DNA of 64,000 bases from Halococcus qingdaonensis (GCF_024508235.1 NZ_CP101943.1:992001-1056000), one strand, 5' to 3'; positions 8,838-17,265 are shown, counted from the first letter of the stretch. Numbers and translations: made by a program. Notes: generated by a model from the letters alone, not told the origin.

Positions 8838-9797
8838 TTACTCGGCCGATGTGAAACTGCCTTTCGATTCGTCGAGTTCCGCCCGCTCGTCGGTCGATTC
8901 CGCCCGTTCGTCGTCCGACTCGTCACTTTCGTCGCCGTCGGCCGGAGCGGGGGCAGCGAGGTCGTCGCGTCCCTGAACGATGGTCATCTCGCCGCGTGCG
9001 CGCATCGCTCCCTCGACGACCGCTCCCTCGTGGAGGCGCAGTTGTTCGCAGGCGATATCGCCGCGGACGTGGGCTCCCGCAGCGATCTCGACCGATCCGC
9101 CGCGGGTCGTCACGTCGCCGTGTACAATGGTACCGCGCTCGACGGTGATCGACTCGCGCGCACGGAGGCTGCCGAACAGTTCGCTGTCCTCGCCCACGGC
9201 GATCGATTCGGCACGGAGGTTGCCGTGGAGTCGACAGTCGTCGCCGACCCGGGCGGGCGTCGAGACGCGCCACGCGTCGTCGCCGAGGGTAGCGTTTTTG
9301 GGAACCACGACCGGCTGCTCGTCGTGGCCCTCGAACACCTCCGAGAGCACGTCGTCGGCCATCTCCTCCTCACCGAGTCTGAGGAGATGGGTGAGATACG
9401 TAAAGAGGAAGACGAGCGTCGGCACCGGGTTGCGGATGACGATCCAGCCGTTGGCGTCGAACCCCTCCGAAATCTCGACGTCGTCGCCGATGTCGAGGTC
9501 GCCGGCGACGACGAGCTGGCCGTCGATCTCGGCTCGCTCGCCGATGTAGGCGTTTTCGCCGACGAGGACGTTGCCCGAGACCGTACACCACATGTCGAGC
9601 CGACAGTCGGAGCTGGCCTCGATGTCGCCCTCGAAGGTGACCTGCTCGCCGGCGACGACGTTCCGGCCGCGCACGCCCAACGAGACCGTGCTCTGGGTGC
9701 CGACGATCACGTCGACGTCGGTCACGATGGCGTGTTCTTCGACCGTCGTCCCGTCGGGAACGACGAGTTCGGAGAGCGGGTCCGAGCGAAACGACAC
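8838..9797 (-). CDS. Bactofilin-family polymer-forming protein (halofilin-like)
   Basis: A 319-residue protein built of short beta-helix turns (hydrophobic-x-G patterns such as VSGNVLVGENAYIGERAEI), as in bactofilins, which self-assemble into filaments. The two beta-helical halves, about residues 10-120 and 170-270, are separated by a hydrophobic stretch (VPTLVFLFTYLTHLL) that could dip into or cross the membrane. The C-terminal 45 residues are a disordered acidic Ser/Asp/Glu tail. The start is GTG at 9797. Haloarchaeal bactofilins (halofilins) affect cell shape in Haloferax; assigning that role here is inference. First gene of a likely two-gene operon. Confidence 0.85.
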   Translation of the reverse strand: MSFRSDPLSELVVPDGTTVEEHAIVTDVDVIVGTQSTVSLGVRGRNVVAGEQVTFEGDIEASSDCRLDMWCTVSGNVLVGENAYIGERAEIDGQLVVAGDLDIGDDVEISEGFDANGWIVIRNPVPTLVFLFTYLTHLLRLGEEEMADDVLSEVFEGHDEQPVVVPKNATLGDDAWRVSTPARVGDDCRLHGNLRAESIAVGEDSELFGSLRARESITVERGTIVHGDVTTRGGSVEIAAGAHVRGDIACEQLRLHEGAVVEGAMRARGEMTIVQGRDDLAAPAPADGDESDESDDERAESTDERAELDESKGSFTSAE

Positions 9798-9854
9798 ACC
9801 GTCGATCCGGGGCCATCGTTAATAAATCCCGCCTCCCGCCACGAACGCGAGCGG

Positions 9855-9862
9855 CTTTTATC
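9855..9862 (+). promoter_or_regulatory. TATA box, leaderless-type promoter
   Basis: CTTTTATC is centred about 26 bases before the ATG at 9884, the spacing expected when transcription starts at or next to the start codon. Confidence 0.55.
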
Positions 9863-9883
9863 CGTGACGGATCTAATCGCGGT

Positions 9884-10081
9884 ATGACTGCGCTATCCTT
9901 CGACGAACAGGGCGTCGACGTCGTCTACGAGGGCACGGAGTTCCGCCTCGAACGCGCGCTCGTCGAGGAGGCCACCGGCAAGACCTACCCCGACGTCACC
10001 GACCACGAAGTGCTCAAGATCGTCGCCCCGAACCCGAACCTCTCGGGCGAACCGAAACGCATCGGCGACATCACCGCCTGA
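9884..10081 (+). CDS. Small conserved haloarchaeal protein (DUF5800-like)
   Basis: A 65-residue acidic protein with no membrane segment. Its pattern (VDVVYEGTEFRLERALVEEATGK near the start and NLSGEPKRIGDI near the end) resembles a small haloarchaeal family that I recall as DUF5800; the label is from memory and needs a profile search. Function unknown. It appears to have its own leaderless promoter and is followed 35 bases later by another tiny gene. Confidence 0.75.
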   Translation: MTALSFDEQGVDVVYEGTEFRLERALVEEATGKTYPDVTDHEVLKIVAPNPNLSGEPKRIGDITA

Positions 10082-10084
10082 GCA

Positions 10085-10093
10085 GGGTTTAAG
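10085..10093 (+). promoter_or_regulatory. TATA-like element before a 44-residue membrane protein
   Basis: GGGTTTAAG is centred 27 bases before the ATG at 10117, fitting a leaderless transcript. Confidence 0.4.
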
Positions 10094-10116
10094 TCCCCGC
10101 GCGAACTGACTCGACC

Positions 10117-10251
10117 ATGAGCGCGCTCTCGAACTACGACCATCCGGCGTGGCTGACGATCGCGAGCACGGTCGTCGGCTACGGCGTGATCCTGATCGCG
10201 ATGACCGTCGTCCTCTTTCTGGTTCCGTACCTGCTCTTCACGCTGCTGTAG
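10117..10251 (+). CDS. Single-span small membrane protein
   Basis: A 44-residue frame: MSALSNYDHPAWLTIAS, then one long hydrophobic helix (VVGYGVILIAMTVVLFLVPYLLF) that fills the rest of the protein. The short polar N-terminus suggests a simple membrane-anchored peptide. It has coding-like composition and its own promoter-like element. No function can be assigned; small one-helix proteins often modulate larger membrane complexes, but nothing here identifies a partner. Confidence 0.6.
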   Translation: MSALSNYDHPAWLTIASTVVGYGVILIAMTVVLFLVPYLLFTLL

Positions 10252-10353
10252 TCATACTGTCGGACGGCACCGATCGGAAATTCACGAGGCGCAAATGTCG
10301 CCCGCTCTGGTGGAGTTCCACGATCCGCCCTCACGTACTGCCGACCGACAGTA

Positions 10354-10629
10354 TCACATCCCCATATCGCCGGCCGACTCGGGCACGGGGAGGTCGTGTG
10401 ACGAGATCCCCAACAACTCGGCGGCGTGGTCGAGCGCCATGTCGAAGCCGTAGTACCGTTCGAGCTCGTCGCCGTCGGCCGTCGGTCGCACCTTGAGCAT
10501 CGCGTAGCCCTCCCGATTCTGTGCGATGGCCGCCGTTTGCCCATCCGACTCGAAGGCGAGCACGCGCTCGGAATCGGTCTCGGTGTAGCAGGCGGTGACG
10601 TCGTTCGCCGCGGCGGTCTCGTCGGTCAT
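10354..10629 (-). CDS. Conserved haloarchaeal hypothetical protein
   Basis: A 91-residue acidic soluble protein (MTDETAAANDVTACYTETD at the start). A compact alpha/beta fold seems likely from alternating strands (RVLAFESDGQTAAIA, GYAMLKVRPTADG) followed by a helix. One cysteine, no signal peptide, no membrane segment. It is encoded opposite to its neighbours. I do not recognise the family and assign no function. Confidence 0.65.
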   Translation of the reverse strand: MTDETAAANDVTACYTETDSERVLAFESDGQTAAIAQNREGYAMLKVRPTADGDELERYYGFDMALDHAAELLGISSHDLPVPESAGDMGM

Positions 10630-10743
10630 CGATCCGCATTATGCGGGCCGCCGCAAAAACGCGCCGGGTCGTGTGCCACCCTTCCACGCCGGAGCGAGCC
10701 GCTCGGCGCGCCGCCATGCGGATCAGTACGCTCTCATCCAAAA

Positions 10744-10755
10744 AGCCTATAATTG
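10744..10755 (+). promoter_or_regulatory. TATA box with flanking AT block
   Basis: GCCTATAATTGA is centred 26-27 bases before the ATG at 10776, preceded by AAAAA, a plausible BRE position. It predicts leaderless transcription of the small membrane protein gene. A direct TGACTGACTGTTCAGT block lies between the TATA box and the start. Confidence 0.6.
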
Positions 10756-10775
10756 ACTGACTGTTCAGTTATAGC

Positions 10776-11045
10776 ATGGGCAGTTCCGATTCCGGGGCGG
10801 CGATGGCCGACGGCAGCCCGCTGTCGGACAGCGGTTCCGGGGAGGACAGAAACATGCGTCGTTACATGTGGGGCGGCATCATCGCCGCGCTCATCTCGTG
10901 GCTGATCGTTCCAGTCGTCGGCCTCGTGGCCGTCTACTGCGGCTGGGTCGTCTACCAGCACAAGGATCGCCTCCAGGGCGGTCTGATCGCCGGCGTCGGC
11001 GGCGTCGGTGTCCTCACGTGGGTCATCTACCTCTTCACGATGTAA
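10776..11045 (+). CDS. Small two-span membrane protein
   Basis: An 89-residue protein with a Ser/Gly-rich cytoplasmic-type N-terminus (about 28 residues) and two hydrophobic helices (GIIAALISWLIVPVVGLVAV and LIAGVGGVGVLTWVIYLF). They are joined by a short basic loop (YQHKDRLQ). The hairpin topology is typical of small haloarchaeal membrane proteins without assigned function. Several in-frame ATG codons exist; the first is favoured because of the TATA spacing. Confidence 0.65.
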   Translation: MGSSDSGAAMADGSPLSDSGSGEDRNMRRYMWGGIIAALISWLIVPVVGLVAVYCGWVVYQHKDRLQGGLIAGVGGVGVLTWVIYLFTM

Positions 11046-11227
11046 AGCGGCGGCTGCTGCTGATCGTATCGTTCGCGGATCGGTCTCGATGTCCGTGTTG
11101 ACCCCGAAGAGAACTGATCCGAGAACCACTGTCTTTTCGAAATTACCCGTTATTCGCGGGTCCGTTCCGACGACAGAACCATTATGAACGCCAGTGCCGT
11201 CGGTGTCGATGATGTGCGCAAGCCGGA

Positions 11228-11983
11228 GTGAGAGCAGTGGCTGAAGCGGAGTCGGCGACCGAGCGTCCGGTGGAATCGACGGACACCGAACCTGACGAGG
11301 GGCGCGTGACGTTCACGCTCGCGGGCGTCCGCGAGGGGTTCATCACCGGTTTTCCAGTCGCGGTCGGCGTCGCGGGCTACGGCGTCGTTTTCGGCGTCAT
11401 CGCCGATCAAGCGGGACTGAGCGTCGCCGAGGCGGCGCTGATGAGCGCGACCGTGCTGGCGGGGGCCGCACAGCTGATCGGGGTCGAGCTCTGGGCCGAC
11501 TCGGTACCGATGGCGACCGTCGTCGCCACCGTCGGCATCGTCAACCTCCGCTATCTCCTGATGGGCGCGGCGCTGCGCCCCTGGTTCCGCCAGCTCTCGC
11601 CGCGGGCAGCCTATGGAAGTATTTTCTTCACCGCCGACGAGAACTGGGCGCTCACGATCGGCGAGCTCCGCTCGGGCAGCAAGCGCGGCGCGTTCCTGCT
11701 CGGTAGCGGCCTCGTGCTCTGGCTGCTGTGGATCGTCGCGACCGTCCTCGGCGTGACCGCCGGCGACTTCCTGGCCACGCCCGAGCAGTACGGTCTGGAC
11801 TACGTCCTCACGGCCCTGTTCCTCACGCTCGCGGTCGGGCTCTGGGAGGGCCGCGAGTCGATCCGGCCGTGGCTCGCGGCCGCCGCCGTCGCGCTCGTCG
11901 CGAACGCCACTCTCCCCGGCGAGTGGTACGTCATCGTCGGCGCGCTCGCGGGTGCAGTCGTCAGGATGGCGAGCCATGAGTAG
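11228..11983 (+). CDS. azlC: AzlC-family branched-chain amino acid exporter, large subunit
   Basis: A 251-residue membrane protein of the AzlC family, which with the small AzlD subunit exports branched-chain amino acids and analogues in bacteria. Visible family blocks are REGFITGFPVAVGVAGYGVVFG, EAALMSATVLAGAAQL, and NLRYLLMGAALRPWF with the conserved Asn-Leu-Arg. The N-terminal 35 residues are acidic and dispensable-looking. A GTG at 11228 is used; another GTG at 11237 is nearly as good. The gene overlaps azlD by 8 bases. Substrates in haloarchaea are untested, so export of branched-chain amino acids is inference from the family. Confidence 0.9.
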   Translation: MRAVAEAESATERPVESTDTEPDEGRVTFTLAGVREGFITGFPVAVGVAGYGVVFGVIADQAGLSVAEAALMSATVLAGAAQLIGVELWADSVPMATVVATVGIVNLRYLLMGAALRPWFRQLSPRAAYGSIFFTADENWALTIGELRSGSKRGAFLLGSGLVLWLLWIVATVLGVTAGDFLATPEQYGLDYVLTALFLTLAVGLWEGRESIRPWLAAAAVALVANATLPGEWYVIVGALAGAVVRMASHE

Positions 11984-12290
11984 CGCGCTGGCGCTCGATC
12001 CCACGGTCGTCGCCCTCATCGTCGGGATGGCGGCCGTCACCTACGCCACGAAGGCCGGCGGGCTCTGGCTGGTCGGTCGCATCGATCTCTCCGAGCGCGC
12101 CGAGGCCGGCCTCGACGTACTGCCGGGCGCAGTCGTCGTCGCGTTCATCGCGCCCGCGCTCGCCGATGGCGGCGTTCCCGAGTGGGTCGCCGCTGGTGCG
12201 ACCGTCGCTGTTGCCCACAAAACGGGCAGTCTGTTGCTGTCGCTCGGCGTCGGCGTTGGCACCGTACTGGCTGCCAGAAGCATCGTCTGA
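11976..12290 (+). CDS. azlD: AzlD-family small subunit of amino acid exporter
   Basis: A 104-residue protein with three or four hydrophobic helices, the usual length for AzlD. Typical blocks are VGMAAVTYATKAGGLWLVGR near the N-terminus and LPGAVVVAFIAPAL in the middle. It starts inside the last codons of azlC, so the pair is translationally coupled, and the two should form one transporter. Confidence 0.88.
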   Translation: MSSALALDPTVVALIVGMAAVTYATKAGGLWLVGRIDLSERAEAGLDVLPGAVVVAFIAPALADGGVPEWVAAGATVAVAHKTGSLLLSLGVGVGTVLAARSIV

Positions 12291-12301
12291 CGTCGCGCGA
12301 C

Positions 12302-13444
12302 TCAGTCGAGCAGGTTGTCGGCAATCGTGTTGCGCAGGATCTCGCTCGTCCCCTCGTAGATCTCGTTGAGCTTCGCGTCTCGATAGAACCGCTCGGCGGG
12401 GAAGTCCTTCGTGTAACCGTAGCCGCCGTGGATCTGAATGCCTTCGTTGGCCACTTCGCGACTGATTTCGCTGGCGTACAGTTTCGCTTGCGCCGACTCC
12501 TTTCGGAACTCCTCGCCACGGATCTTCAGGTCCGCCGCGCGATGCATCAGCATGCGAGCGGCCTGGAGCTTGGTGTCCATATCGGCAAGCTTGTGCTGGA
12601 TCGTCTGGAACTCGCTGATCGGCTGCTCGAACTGTTCACGGTCCTGGGCGTACGTCAGCGCCTCGTCGAGTGCGGCCTGTGCGATGCCGACACCGCGAGC
12701 GGCGATTGTGATGCGGCCGCCGTTGAGCGTCTTGAGTGCGTGGACGAACCCGCGCCCCTCCTCGCCGAGGCGTCGCTCCTCGGGAATGCGCATGTCCGAA
12801 AAGCGCAGTTCCGCCGTGGGACAGCCCTTGTCGCCGAGTTTGTCCTCGGTGCCCTCGACGTGGAACCCGTCGTCCTCGTCGGGCCGAACGACGAACGAGG
12901 AGATCCCCTTGTTGCCGGCGTCGGGATCGGTCTTCGCGAACAGGGTGATCGTGTCGGCGACCGAGCCGTTGGAGATCCAGAGTTTCCCGCCGTCGACGAC
13001 GTACTCGTCGCCGTCCTTCTCGGCCGTGGTCTCCATCGCCGGCACGTCGCTGCCCGCGCCGGCCTCCGAGAGTGCGAACGCGCCGATATCGTCGCCCTCG
13101 GCGAGTGGGGTCAGATACTCCTCTTTCTGTGCTTCGGTCCCGAACTCGGCGAGCATGTTGCCCGCGAGGCTGATGTGGGCGGCGACGACGGTACCGAGCC
13201 CGCCCGATCCCCGTGCAATCTCCGACAGGCCGATGGCGTAGGAGTGATAGTCGAGTCCCGCACCGCCGTACTCCTCGGCGAAGGGCATGCCCATCAGTCC
13301 GAGCTCGCCCATCTCGCTCACGAGATCGTGGGGGAACTCGTCCGTCTCGTCGATCTCGGCGGCACGGGGTTCGATCTCCTCGTCGACGAACTCTGCAACC
13401 ATCTCCTCGATCTGGCGCTGCTCGGCCGAGAGACTGAAGTCCAT
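12302..13444 (-). CDS. Acyl-CoA dehydrogenase
   Basis: A 380-residue FAD enzyme that forms the alpha-beta double bond in acyl-CoA and passes electrons to ETF. Conserved features are FALSEAGAGSD (flavin/substrate loop), KLWISNGSVAD, and the C-terminal IYEGTSEILRN containing the catalytic glutamate in YEGT. Overall length is standard. A second paralogue, clearly more distant, is at 56742-57890 beside an acyl-CoA ligase. Chain length or branched-chain specificity cannot be read out. It is convergent with azlD and divergent from cysE. Confidence 0.93.
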   Translation of the reverse strand: MDFSLSAEQRQIEEMVAEFVDEEIEPRAAEIDETDEFPHDLVSEMGELGLMGMPFAEEYGGAGLDYHSYAIGLSEIARGSGGLGTVVAAHISLAGNMLAEFGTEAQKEEYLTPLAEGDDIGAFALSEAGAGSDVPAMETTAEKDGDEYVVDGGKLWISNGSVADTITLFAKTDPDAGNKGISSFVVRPDEDDGFHVEGTEDKLGDKGCPTAELRFSDMRIPEERRLGEEGRGFVHALKTLNGGRITIAARGVGIAQAALDEALTYAQDREQFEQPISEFQTIQHKLADMDTKLQAARMLMHRAADLKIRGEEFRKESAQAKLYASEISREVANEGIQIHGGYGYTKDFPAERFYRDAKLNEIYEGTSEILRNTIADNLLD

Positions 13445-13539
13445 AATCGTTCATCCGGCCCGCGTCGCTTTACTGTTCCGCCCAGCGACCGACCCCAGTC
13501 GCGCCGTTTATGCACGTCGAATCCCGAGTATGCGTATCT

Positions 13540-14106
13540 ATGGCACCGATCATCGAGCGGGTTCGCGAGGACATCGAGACGGCGCTGGCGAAGGATCCGG
13601 CGGCCAAGAGCGCGCTCGAAGTCGTGCTCGCCTATCCGGGTATGCACGCACTCTGGGCGCACCGATTCACGCACGCCTGCTGGAAGCGCGGGTTCGGGCT
13701 GTTCGCCAGAGTGCTCTCACATATCACCCGACTACTCACCGGCGTCGAGATCCATCCGGGAGCCGAGATCGGTCGGCGATGTTTCATCGATCACGGGGCG
13801 GGCGTCGTCGTCGGCGAGACGACCGACATCGGTGACGACGTGATGCTCTACCAGGGCGTGACGCTCGGCGGCGACACGCTCGACGACGAGAAGCGCCACC
13901 CGACACTGGACGACGGATCGACGATCGGGGCGAACGCCACCTTGCTCGGCCCGATCACCGTCGGCGAGGGTGCGAGCGTCGGTGCCGGCTCCGTCGTACT
14001 CGAATCGGTGCCACCTAACTGCACCGTCGTCGGCAACCCCGCGAAGCTCGTCGGGGACTGTCTCGACGACGAGGGCGTCGAACTCGGCGGCGAGTTCGCG
14101 GAGTAG
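13540..14106 (+). CDS. cysE: Serine O-acetyltransferase
   Basis: A 188-residue left-handed beta-helix acetyltransferase making O-acetylserine from serine and acetyl-CoA for cysteine synthesis. Family marks are the N-terminal helical part with MHALWAHRFTHACWKRG, GVEIHPGAEIGRRCFIDHG with the catalytic His, and hexapeptide turns ending in VVGNPAKLV. It is the short form, lacking the long N-terminal helical extension of the E. coli enzyme. I use the internal ATG at 13540; the ATG at 13510 would add ten residues not typical of the family. No cysK lies nearby. Confidence 0.92.
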   Translation: MAPIIERVREDIETALAKDPAAKSALEVVLAYPGMHALWAHRFTHACWKRGFGLFARVLSHITRLLTGVEIHPGAEIGRRCFIDHGAGVVVGETTDIGDDVMLYQGVTLGGDTLDDEKRHPTLDDGSTIGANATLLGPITVGEGASVGAGSVVLESVPPNCTVVGNPAKLVGDCLDDEGVELGGEFAE

Positions 14107-14114
14107 CTGCCCGA

Positions 14115-14582
14115 TCACTCGACACGTTTCGATCCCGCTTCTCTCCCACTCGTCGCACCACCGGCGACGTAGCCCTCGATGGCGAACAGACAGGCGAATA
14201 CCGCGAGCAGCGGCCAGAACAGCGTGGTACCGGTGTAGAGCCAGGGCGCACGCTCGATGCCGATCGGATTGGCCGCGACGAGCGCGTTCAGTAACCAGAA
14301 TGGACTGTATTCCGCCCGCGGGAGCACGTTGCTCATGCTCGCCCAGAGAGCGATCGCCAATATCGTGCCGCCGAGAAATCCTGCCAGCGCACCTGTGCGT
14401 GCTCGTGATCGCCACCGACCCGTCGATCGGCGGCCGGCGACGAAACCACAGCCGAGGCCGACGGAGAGAACGAGACCGATCGCGAGCGGCCACAGGGGTT
14501 CCGGAACGGGCACCGTGGCCCCCACGACGGCCGCCGCCAGGGCGACCCCGCTCCCGGCGACGACGGCTCGCGGGTCGCTCAT
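14115..14582 (-). CDS. Haloarchaeal multi-span membrane protein
   Basis: A 155-residue membrane protein with about four hydrophobic segments: residues 5-25, 30-50, 68-85 and 120-140. A basic loop, GRRSTGRWRSRARTG, probably faces the cytoplasm. It has no recognisable catalytic motif. It is convergent with cysE. Function unknown. Confidence 0.7.
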   Translation of the reverse strand: MSDPRAVVAGSGVALAAAVVGATVPVPEPLWPLAIGLVLSVGLGCGFVAGRRSTGRWRSRARTGALAGFLGGTILAIALWASMSNVLPRAEYSPFWLLNALVAANPIGIERAPWLYTGTTLFWPLLAVFACLFAIEGYVAGGATSGREAGSKRVE

Positions 14583-14640
14583 CCGTCGGGTCGGTTCATC
14601 CGTGAGTCATCGAGTCGGTCGTGACAGAACGATGGTCGCC

Positions 14641-15066
14641 TCAGTCTTCGAGCGCGTCGGCGATGCGTTCGAGCGTTCGGCGGATGTCGTGGACCTCGTC
14701 GCGGAGCTGGCGGACCTCGCGGACCATCTCCTCGTTGCTCCCCTCTTCGGCTGGGCCGCCGGGGCCCGCACCCGGACCGCCGCCCATGCCGCCCGGACCG
14801 CCCATGCCGCCGCCGGGGCCGCCACCCATCATGCCGCCCATCATCTGGGCGAACGGGTTGCCGCCACCGCCACCCATGCCGCCCGGACCGCCACCGCCGC
14901 CCATCATCTCCTCCATGCGCTCTTCGCGGCTCATCTCGTCGCCCTCTCCCTCCTCGTCGCGCTGTTCGCGGATCTCCTCGACGCGCTCGCGGAAGGACTG
15001 TTCCTCGTCCTCGCCCGATTGCTCGGTCGCCTCGTCGTCGGTGTGTTCGGGTTCGTCGTCTGCCAT
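14641..15066 (-). CDS. Gly/Met/Pro-rich low-complexity protein with coiled-coil ends
   Basis: A 141-residue protein with three zones. Residues 1-52 are very acidic and helical (ERVEEIREQRDEEGEG). Residues 53-103 are almost only Gly, Met and Pro (MMGGGGGPGGMGGGGG-type blocks). Residues 104-141 form a heptad-like helix (EMVREVRQLRDEVHDIRRTL). The coding composition is normal for the host in the end zones, so it is a real gene. The middle zone resembles the Gly/Met linker of the DnaJ at 2091-3275 but there is no J domain. It may oligomerise through the C-terminal helix; function unknown. Confidence 0.75.
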   Translation of the reverse strand: MADDEPEHTDDEATEQSGEDEEQSFRERVEEIREQRDEEGEGDEMSREERMEEMMGGGGGPGGMGGGGGNPFAQMMGGMMGGGPGGGMGGPGGMGGGPGAGPGGPAEEGSNEEMVREVRQLRDEVHDIRRTLERIADALED

Positions 15067-15111
15067 GCGCCCCGGTTCGCCGGCCCGCCGGAAAAGCGTT
15101 CGGTACCGATC

Positions 15112-15840
15112 TCAGGCGAACCCGTCGAGACTGGCCTGGAGTTCCCGGTCGGTCGTTCCCTCTCGGAGTTCGTAGCCAACGAGATCTCGCAGATCGACCG
15201 CATAGATCGTATCCCGGTGATCGAGCACCAGCACTCGTCCCTTGCTCCCGCGGACGACGCCGCTCAGCATCGTCTCGGCGAGCGGTCGCCCATCCAGATC
15301 GAGTCCGTAGTCGAAGGTGAACGTCTCGCGAACGTCGAACTCGGCCAGTAGGTTATTCCAGGAACGTTCGTCGACGATTCCGCCGAATCCCCTGATCTTC
15401 GTCGCCACGCGCACACGCTCGGTGAGGTCGTGTTCGACCCCGATCGCCGTCTCACGTTCGCGGGCGATCCGTCCGTCGGGAACGGTTCGGATGTGGGCAG
15501 CGTGGTCGGCACCCTGTTCGCGCAGGCGTGTTTCGAGTCGCTCCAGTCTGGTGACGCCTACCTTGAAAACGGCGGGCGCAAAGGCGGCGAGGTAGATCGC
15601 GTGTTCGGCCTCGGAGTCGCGGTTGTTCGCCACCGACCACGGCGTGGTGTGGAGTTCGCAGTACGGCGCGCGTTCGTGCTCGCAGGCCACGTGGCGCTCG
15701 CCGTCGATCGTCCCGGCACAGTGGCGCTCGGCGAGGGTGTAGGCGAGTTCGGTTCCCGGTGCGAGCGACTGCCGGCGCACGGCTCCCCCCTCGGCGATCA
15801 GGAGGGCGGGCTCGTCGCTGCGATACCCCACGATCTGCAC
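15112..15840 (-). CDS. DUF2797-family protein
   Basis: A 242-residue protein matching the DUF2797 pattern: a Cys-rich N-terminal half (HCAGTIDGERHVACEHERAPYC, then the HTTPW motif) that could bind zinc, followed by YLAAFAPAVFKVGVTRLERLETRLREQGAD. The latter is reminiscent of GIY-YIG-like folds; that resemblance is inference. The start is GTG at 15840. The biochemical role of the family is not established. It is divergent from the BsuPI-domain gene. Confidence 0.82.
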   Translation of the reverse strand: MQIVGYRSDEPALLIAEGGAVRRQSLAPGTELAYTLAERHCAGTIDGERHVACEHERAPYCELHTTPWSVANNRDSEAEHAIYLAAFAPAVFKVGVTRLERLETRLREQGADHAAHIRTVPDGRIARERETAIGVEHDLTERVRVATKIRGFGGIVDERSWNNLLAEFDVRETFTFDYGLDLDGRPLAETMLSGVVRGSKGRVLVLDHRDTIYAVDLRDLVGYELREGTTDRELQASLDGFA

Positions 15841-15920
15841 ACCGATCGTCGGCAGGCACGGGACAAAACCTCACCGCCCTCGGCCCGCACGCTTTTTTCC
15901 GTCGCTGCTCGATGCTCGGT

Positions 15921-16253
15921 ATGGCACTCACCGGCACTCTCGACGCGACCGTCGAGTCCGATCGCGTCTCGTTCACCTTCACCGTCGCGAACGACGGCGA
16001 CGACCCCGTGACCCTCTCCTTTCGGGACTCGTGTAGCGCCGATTTCGCCGTTCTCGACGGCGACGAGGAGCGCTGGCGCTGGTCGCACGGCCGGATGTTC
16101 ACCCAGGCGCTCCAGTCCGAATCGATCGACCCCGGCGAGTCGGTGAGCTACGAGGGCGAGTGGGAGCAGCCGGAAGCGGGTACGCACACCGCGGTGGCGA
16201 CGCTCGAAGCCGACAATCAGGACTGTGAAGCGGAAATCGAGATCTCGGTGTAG
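15921..16253 (+). CDS. BsuPI-domain protein (intracellular proteinase inhibitor fold)
   Basis: A 110-residue beta-sandwich protein with the BsuPI pattern: FTVANDGDDPVTLSFRDSC, a central W-R-W-S segment and GESVSYEGEWEQPEAGTHTA near the end. It has no signal peptide, so it is probably cytoplasmic. In Bacillus the founding member inhibits a serine protease; in archaea the role is untested. An ATG nine bases upstream (15912) would add three residues. It is convergent with the epimerase gene. Confidence 0.85.
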   Translation: MALTGTLDATVESDRVSFTFTVANDGDDPVTLSFRDSCSADFAVLDGDEERWRWSHGRMFTQALQSESIDPGESVSYEGEWEQPEAGTHTAVATLEADNQDCEAEIEISV

Positions 16254-16254
16254 C

Positions 16255-17184
16255 TCAGGTTAGTTCCGTGATGAGTTCGCGTGTCGCACGACGGATCGCG
16301 GCGTCGCTCGACAGTTCGGGCGACCAGCCGAGCGCCGAGAGCTTCTCGATCGAGAGGCGCATCCGTGGCACGTCGCCGGTCCAGCCGCGATCGCCGCCCG
16401 TGTAGCTGTATTCCGGATCGAGTCCCATCTCGTCGGCGACGATGTCCGCGATGCGCGTGACGGAGGTGGTCGTTCGCGTCCCGAGGTTGTAGGTGTTCAT
16501 CGACTGGTCGGCGTGTTCGACGATATGTGTGATCGCCTCGATGCAGTCGTCGACGTGGAGATAGGACTTCTCTTGGCGACCATCGCCGAGGATTTCGAGT
16601 TCAGTGGGATCGTCGGCGAGCTTCTCGATGAAGTCCGGGACGACGTTGCCGCGCTGATGTGGGCCGACGATGTTCGCGAAGCGGAAGAGCCAGACGGTGA
16701 ACTCGTGGGAGTGGGCGTACGTCGAGAGGATCCCCTCGTCGGCGAGCTTGCTTGCACCGTAGATGGAGATGGGTTCGAGCGGCGCGTAGTCTTCGGGGGT
16801 CGGCATCGGGGCCTCGCCGTACACAGTCGAAGAAGAAGTGAACGCAACGTTCGAGACGCCGACCTCGCGGGCGCGTTCGAGCACGTTGTAGGTCATCGCA
16901 CCGTTCTCCTCGAACAATTTTCGGGGATCGGCGTAGTTGGTGTCGGTGTAGGCCGCGAAGTGGAACACGCAGTCGAGATCCTCGGTGAGAACCGATGCCA
17001 CGTCGTCAGGATCGGTCATGTCGGCCTCGACGAACCTCGTGCCGTCGGGGACACGCTCGCGCGAGCCTTTCGAGAGGTCGTCGGCGACCACGACGTCGTT
17101 GTCGGCACAGAGCTGCGCGGCGAGATGCGAGCCGACGAGTCCCGCCCCGCCGGTAACGAGCACGCGCTTGCCGGAGAGTTGCAT
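16255..17184 (-). CDS. NAD-dependent sugar epimerase/dehydratase (extended SDR)
   Basis: A 309-residue extended short-chain dehydrogenase. The NAD-binding GGAGLVGSH is at residues 12-20, a TSSSTVYGE serine block follows, and the catalytic YGASK is near residue 140. The fold and length match UDP-glucose/UDP-glucuronate 4-epimerases and dTDP-sugar enzymes. Substrate specificity is unresolved; the gene stands alone, not in a glycan cluster. Roles in S-layer glycosylation or exopolysaccharide are plausible but inferred. Confidence 0.88.
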   Translation of the reverse strand: MQLSGKRVLVTGGAGLVGSHLAAQLCADNDVVVADDLSKGSRERVPDGTRFVEADMTDPDDVASVLTEDLDCVFHFAAYTDTNYADPRKLFEENGAMTYNVLERAREVGVSNVAFTSSSTVYGEAPMPTPEDYAPLEPISIYGASKLADEGILSTYAHSHEFTVWLFRFANIVGPHQRGNVVPDFIEKLADDPTELEILGDGRQEKSYLHVDDCIEAITHIVEHADQSMNTYNLGTRTTTSVTRIADIVADEMGLDPEYSYTGGDRGWTGDVPRMRLSIEKLSALGWSPELSSDAAIRRATRELITELT

Positions 17185-17265
17185 GTCTCGGATGCCGAGG
17201 CTCGAACTATGTGTCTTCCGGTTGCTATCCGGCTATCCAGCCCCATCTCGGCGTCGGCGGTCGCG

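Noticed and set aside
12182-13843. Long plus-strand frame across the acyl-CoA dehydrogenase
   Set aside because: It is antisense to a conserved enzyme and partly overlaps the cysE gene in another frame.
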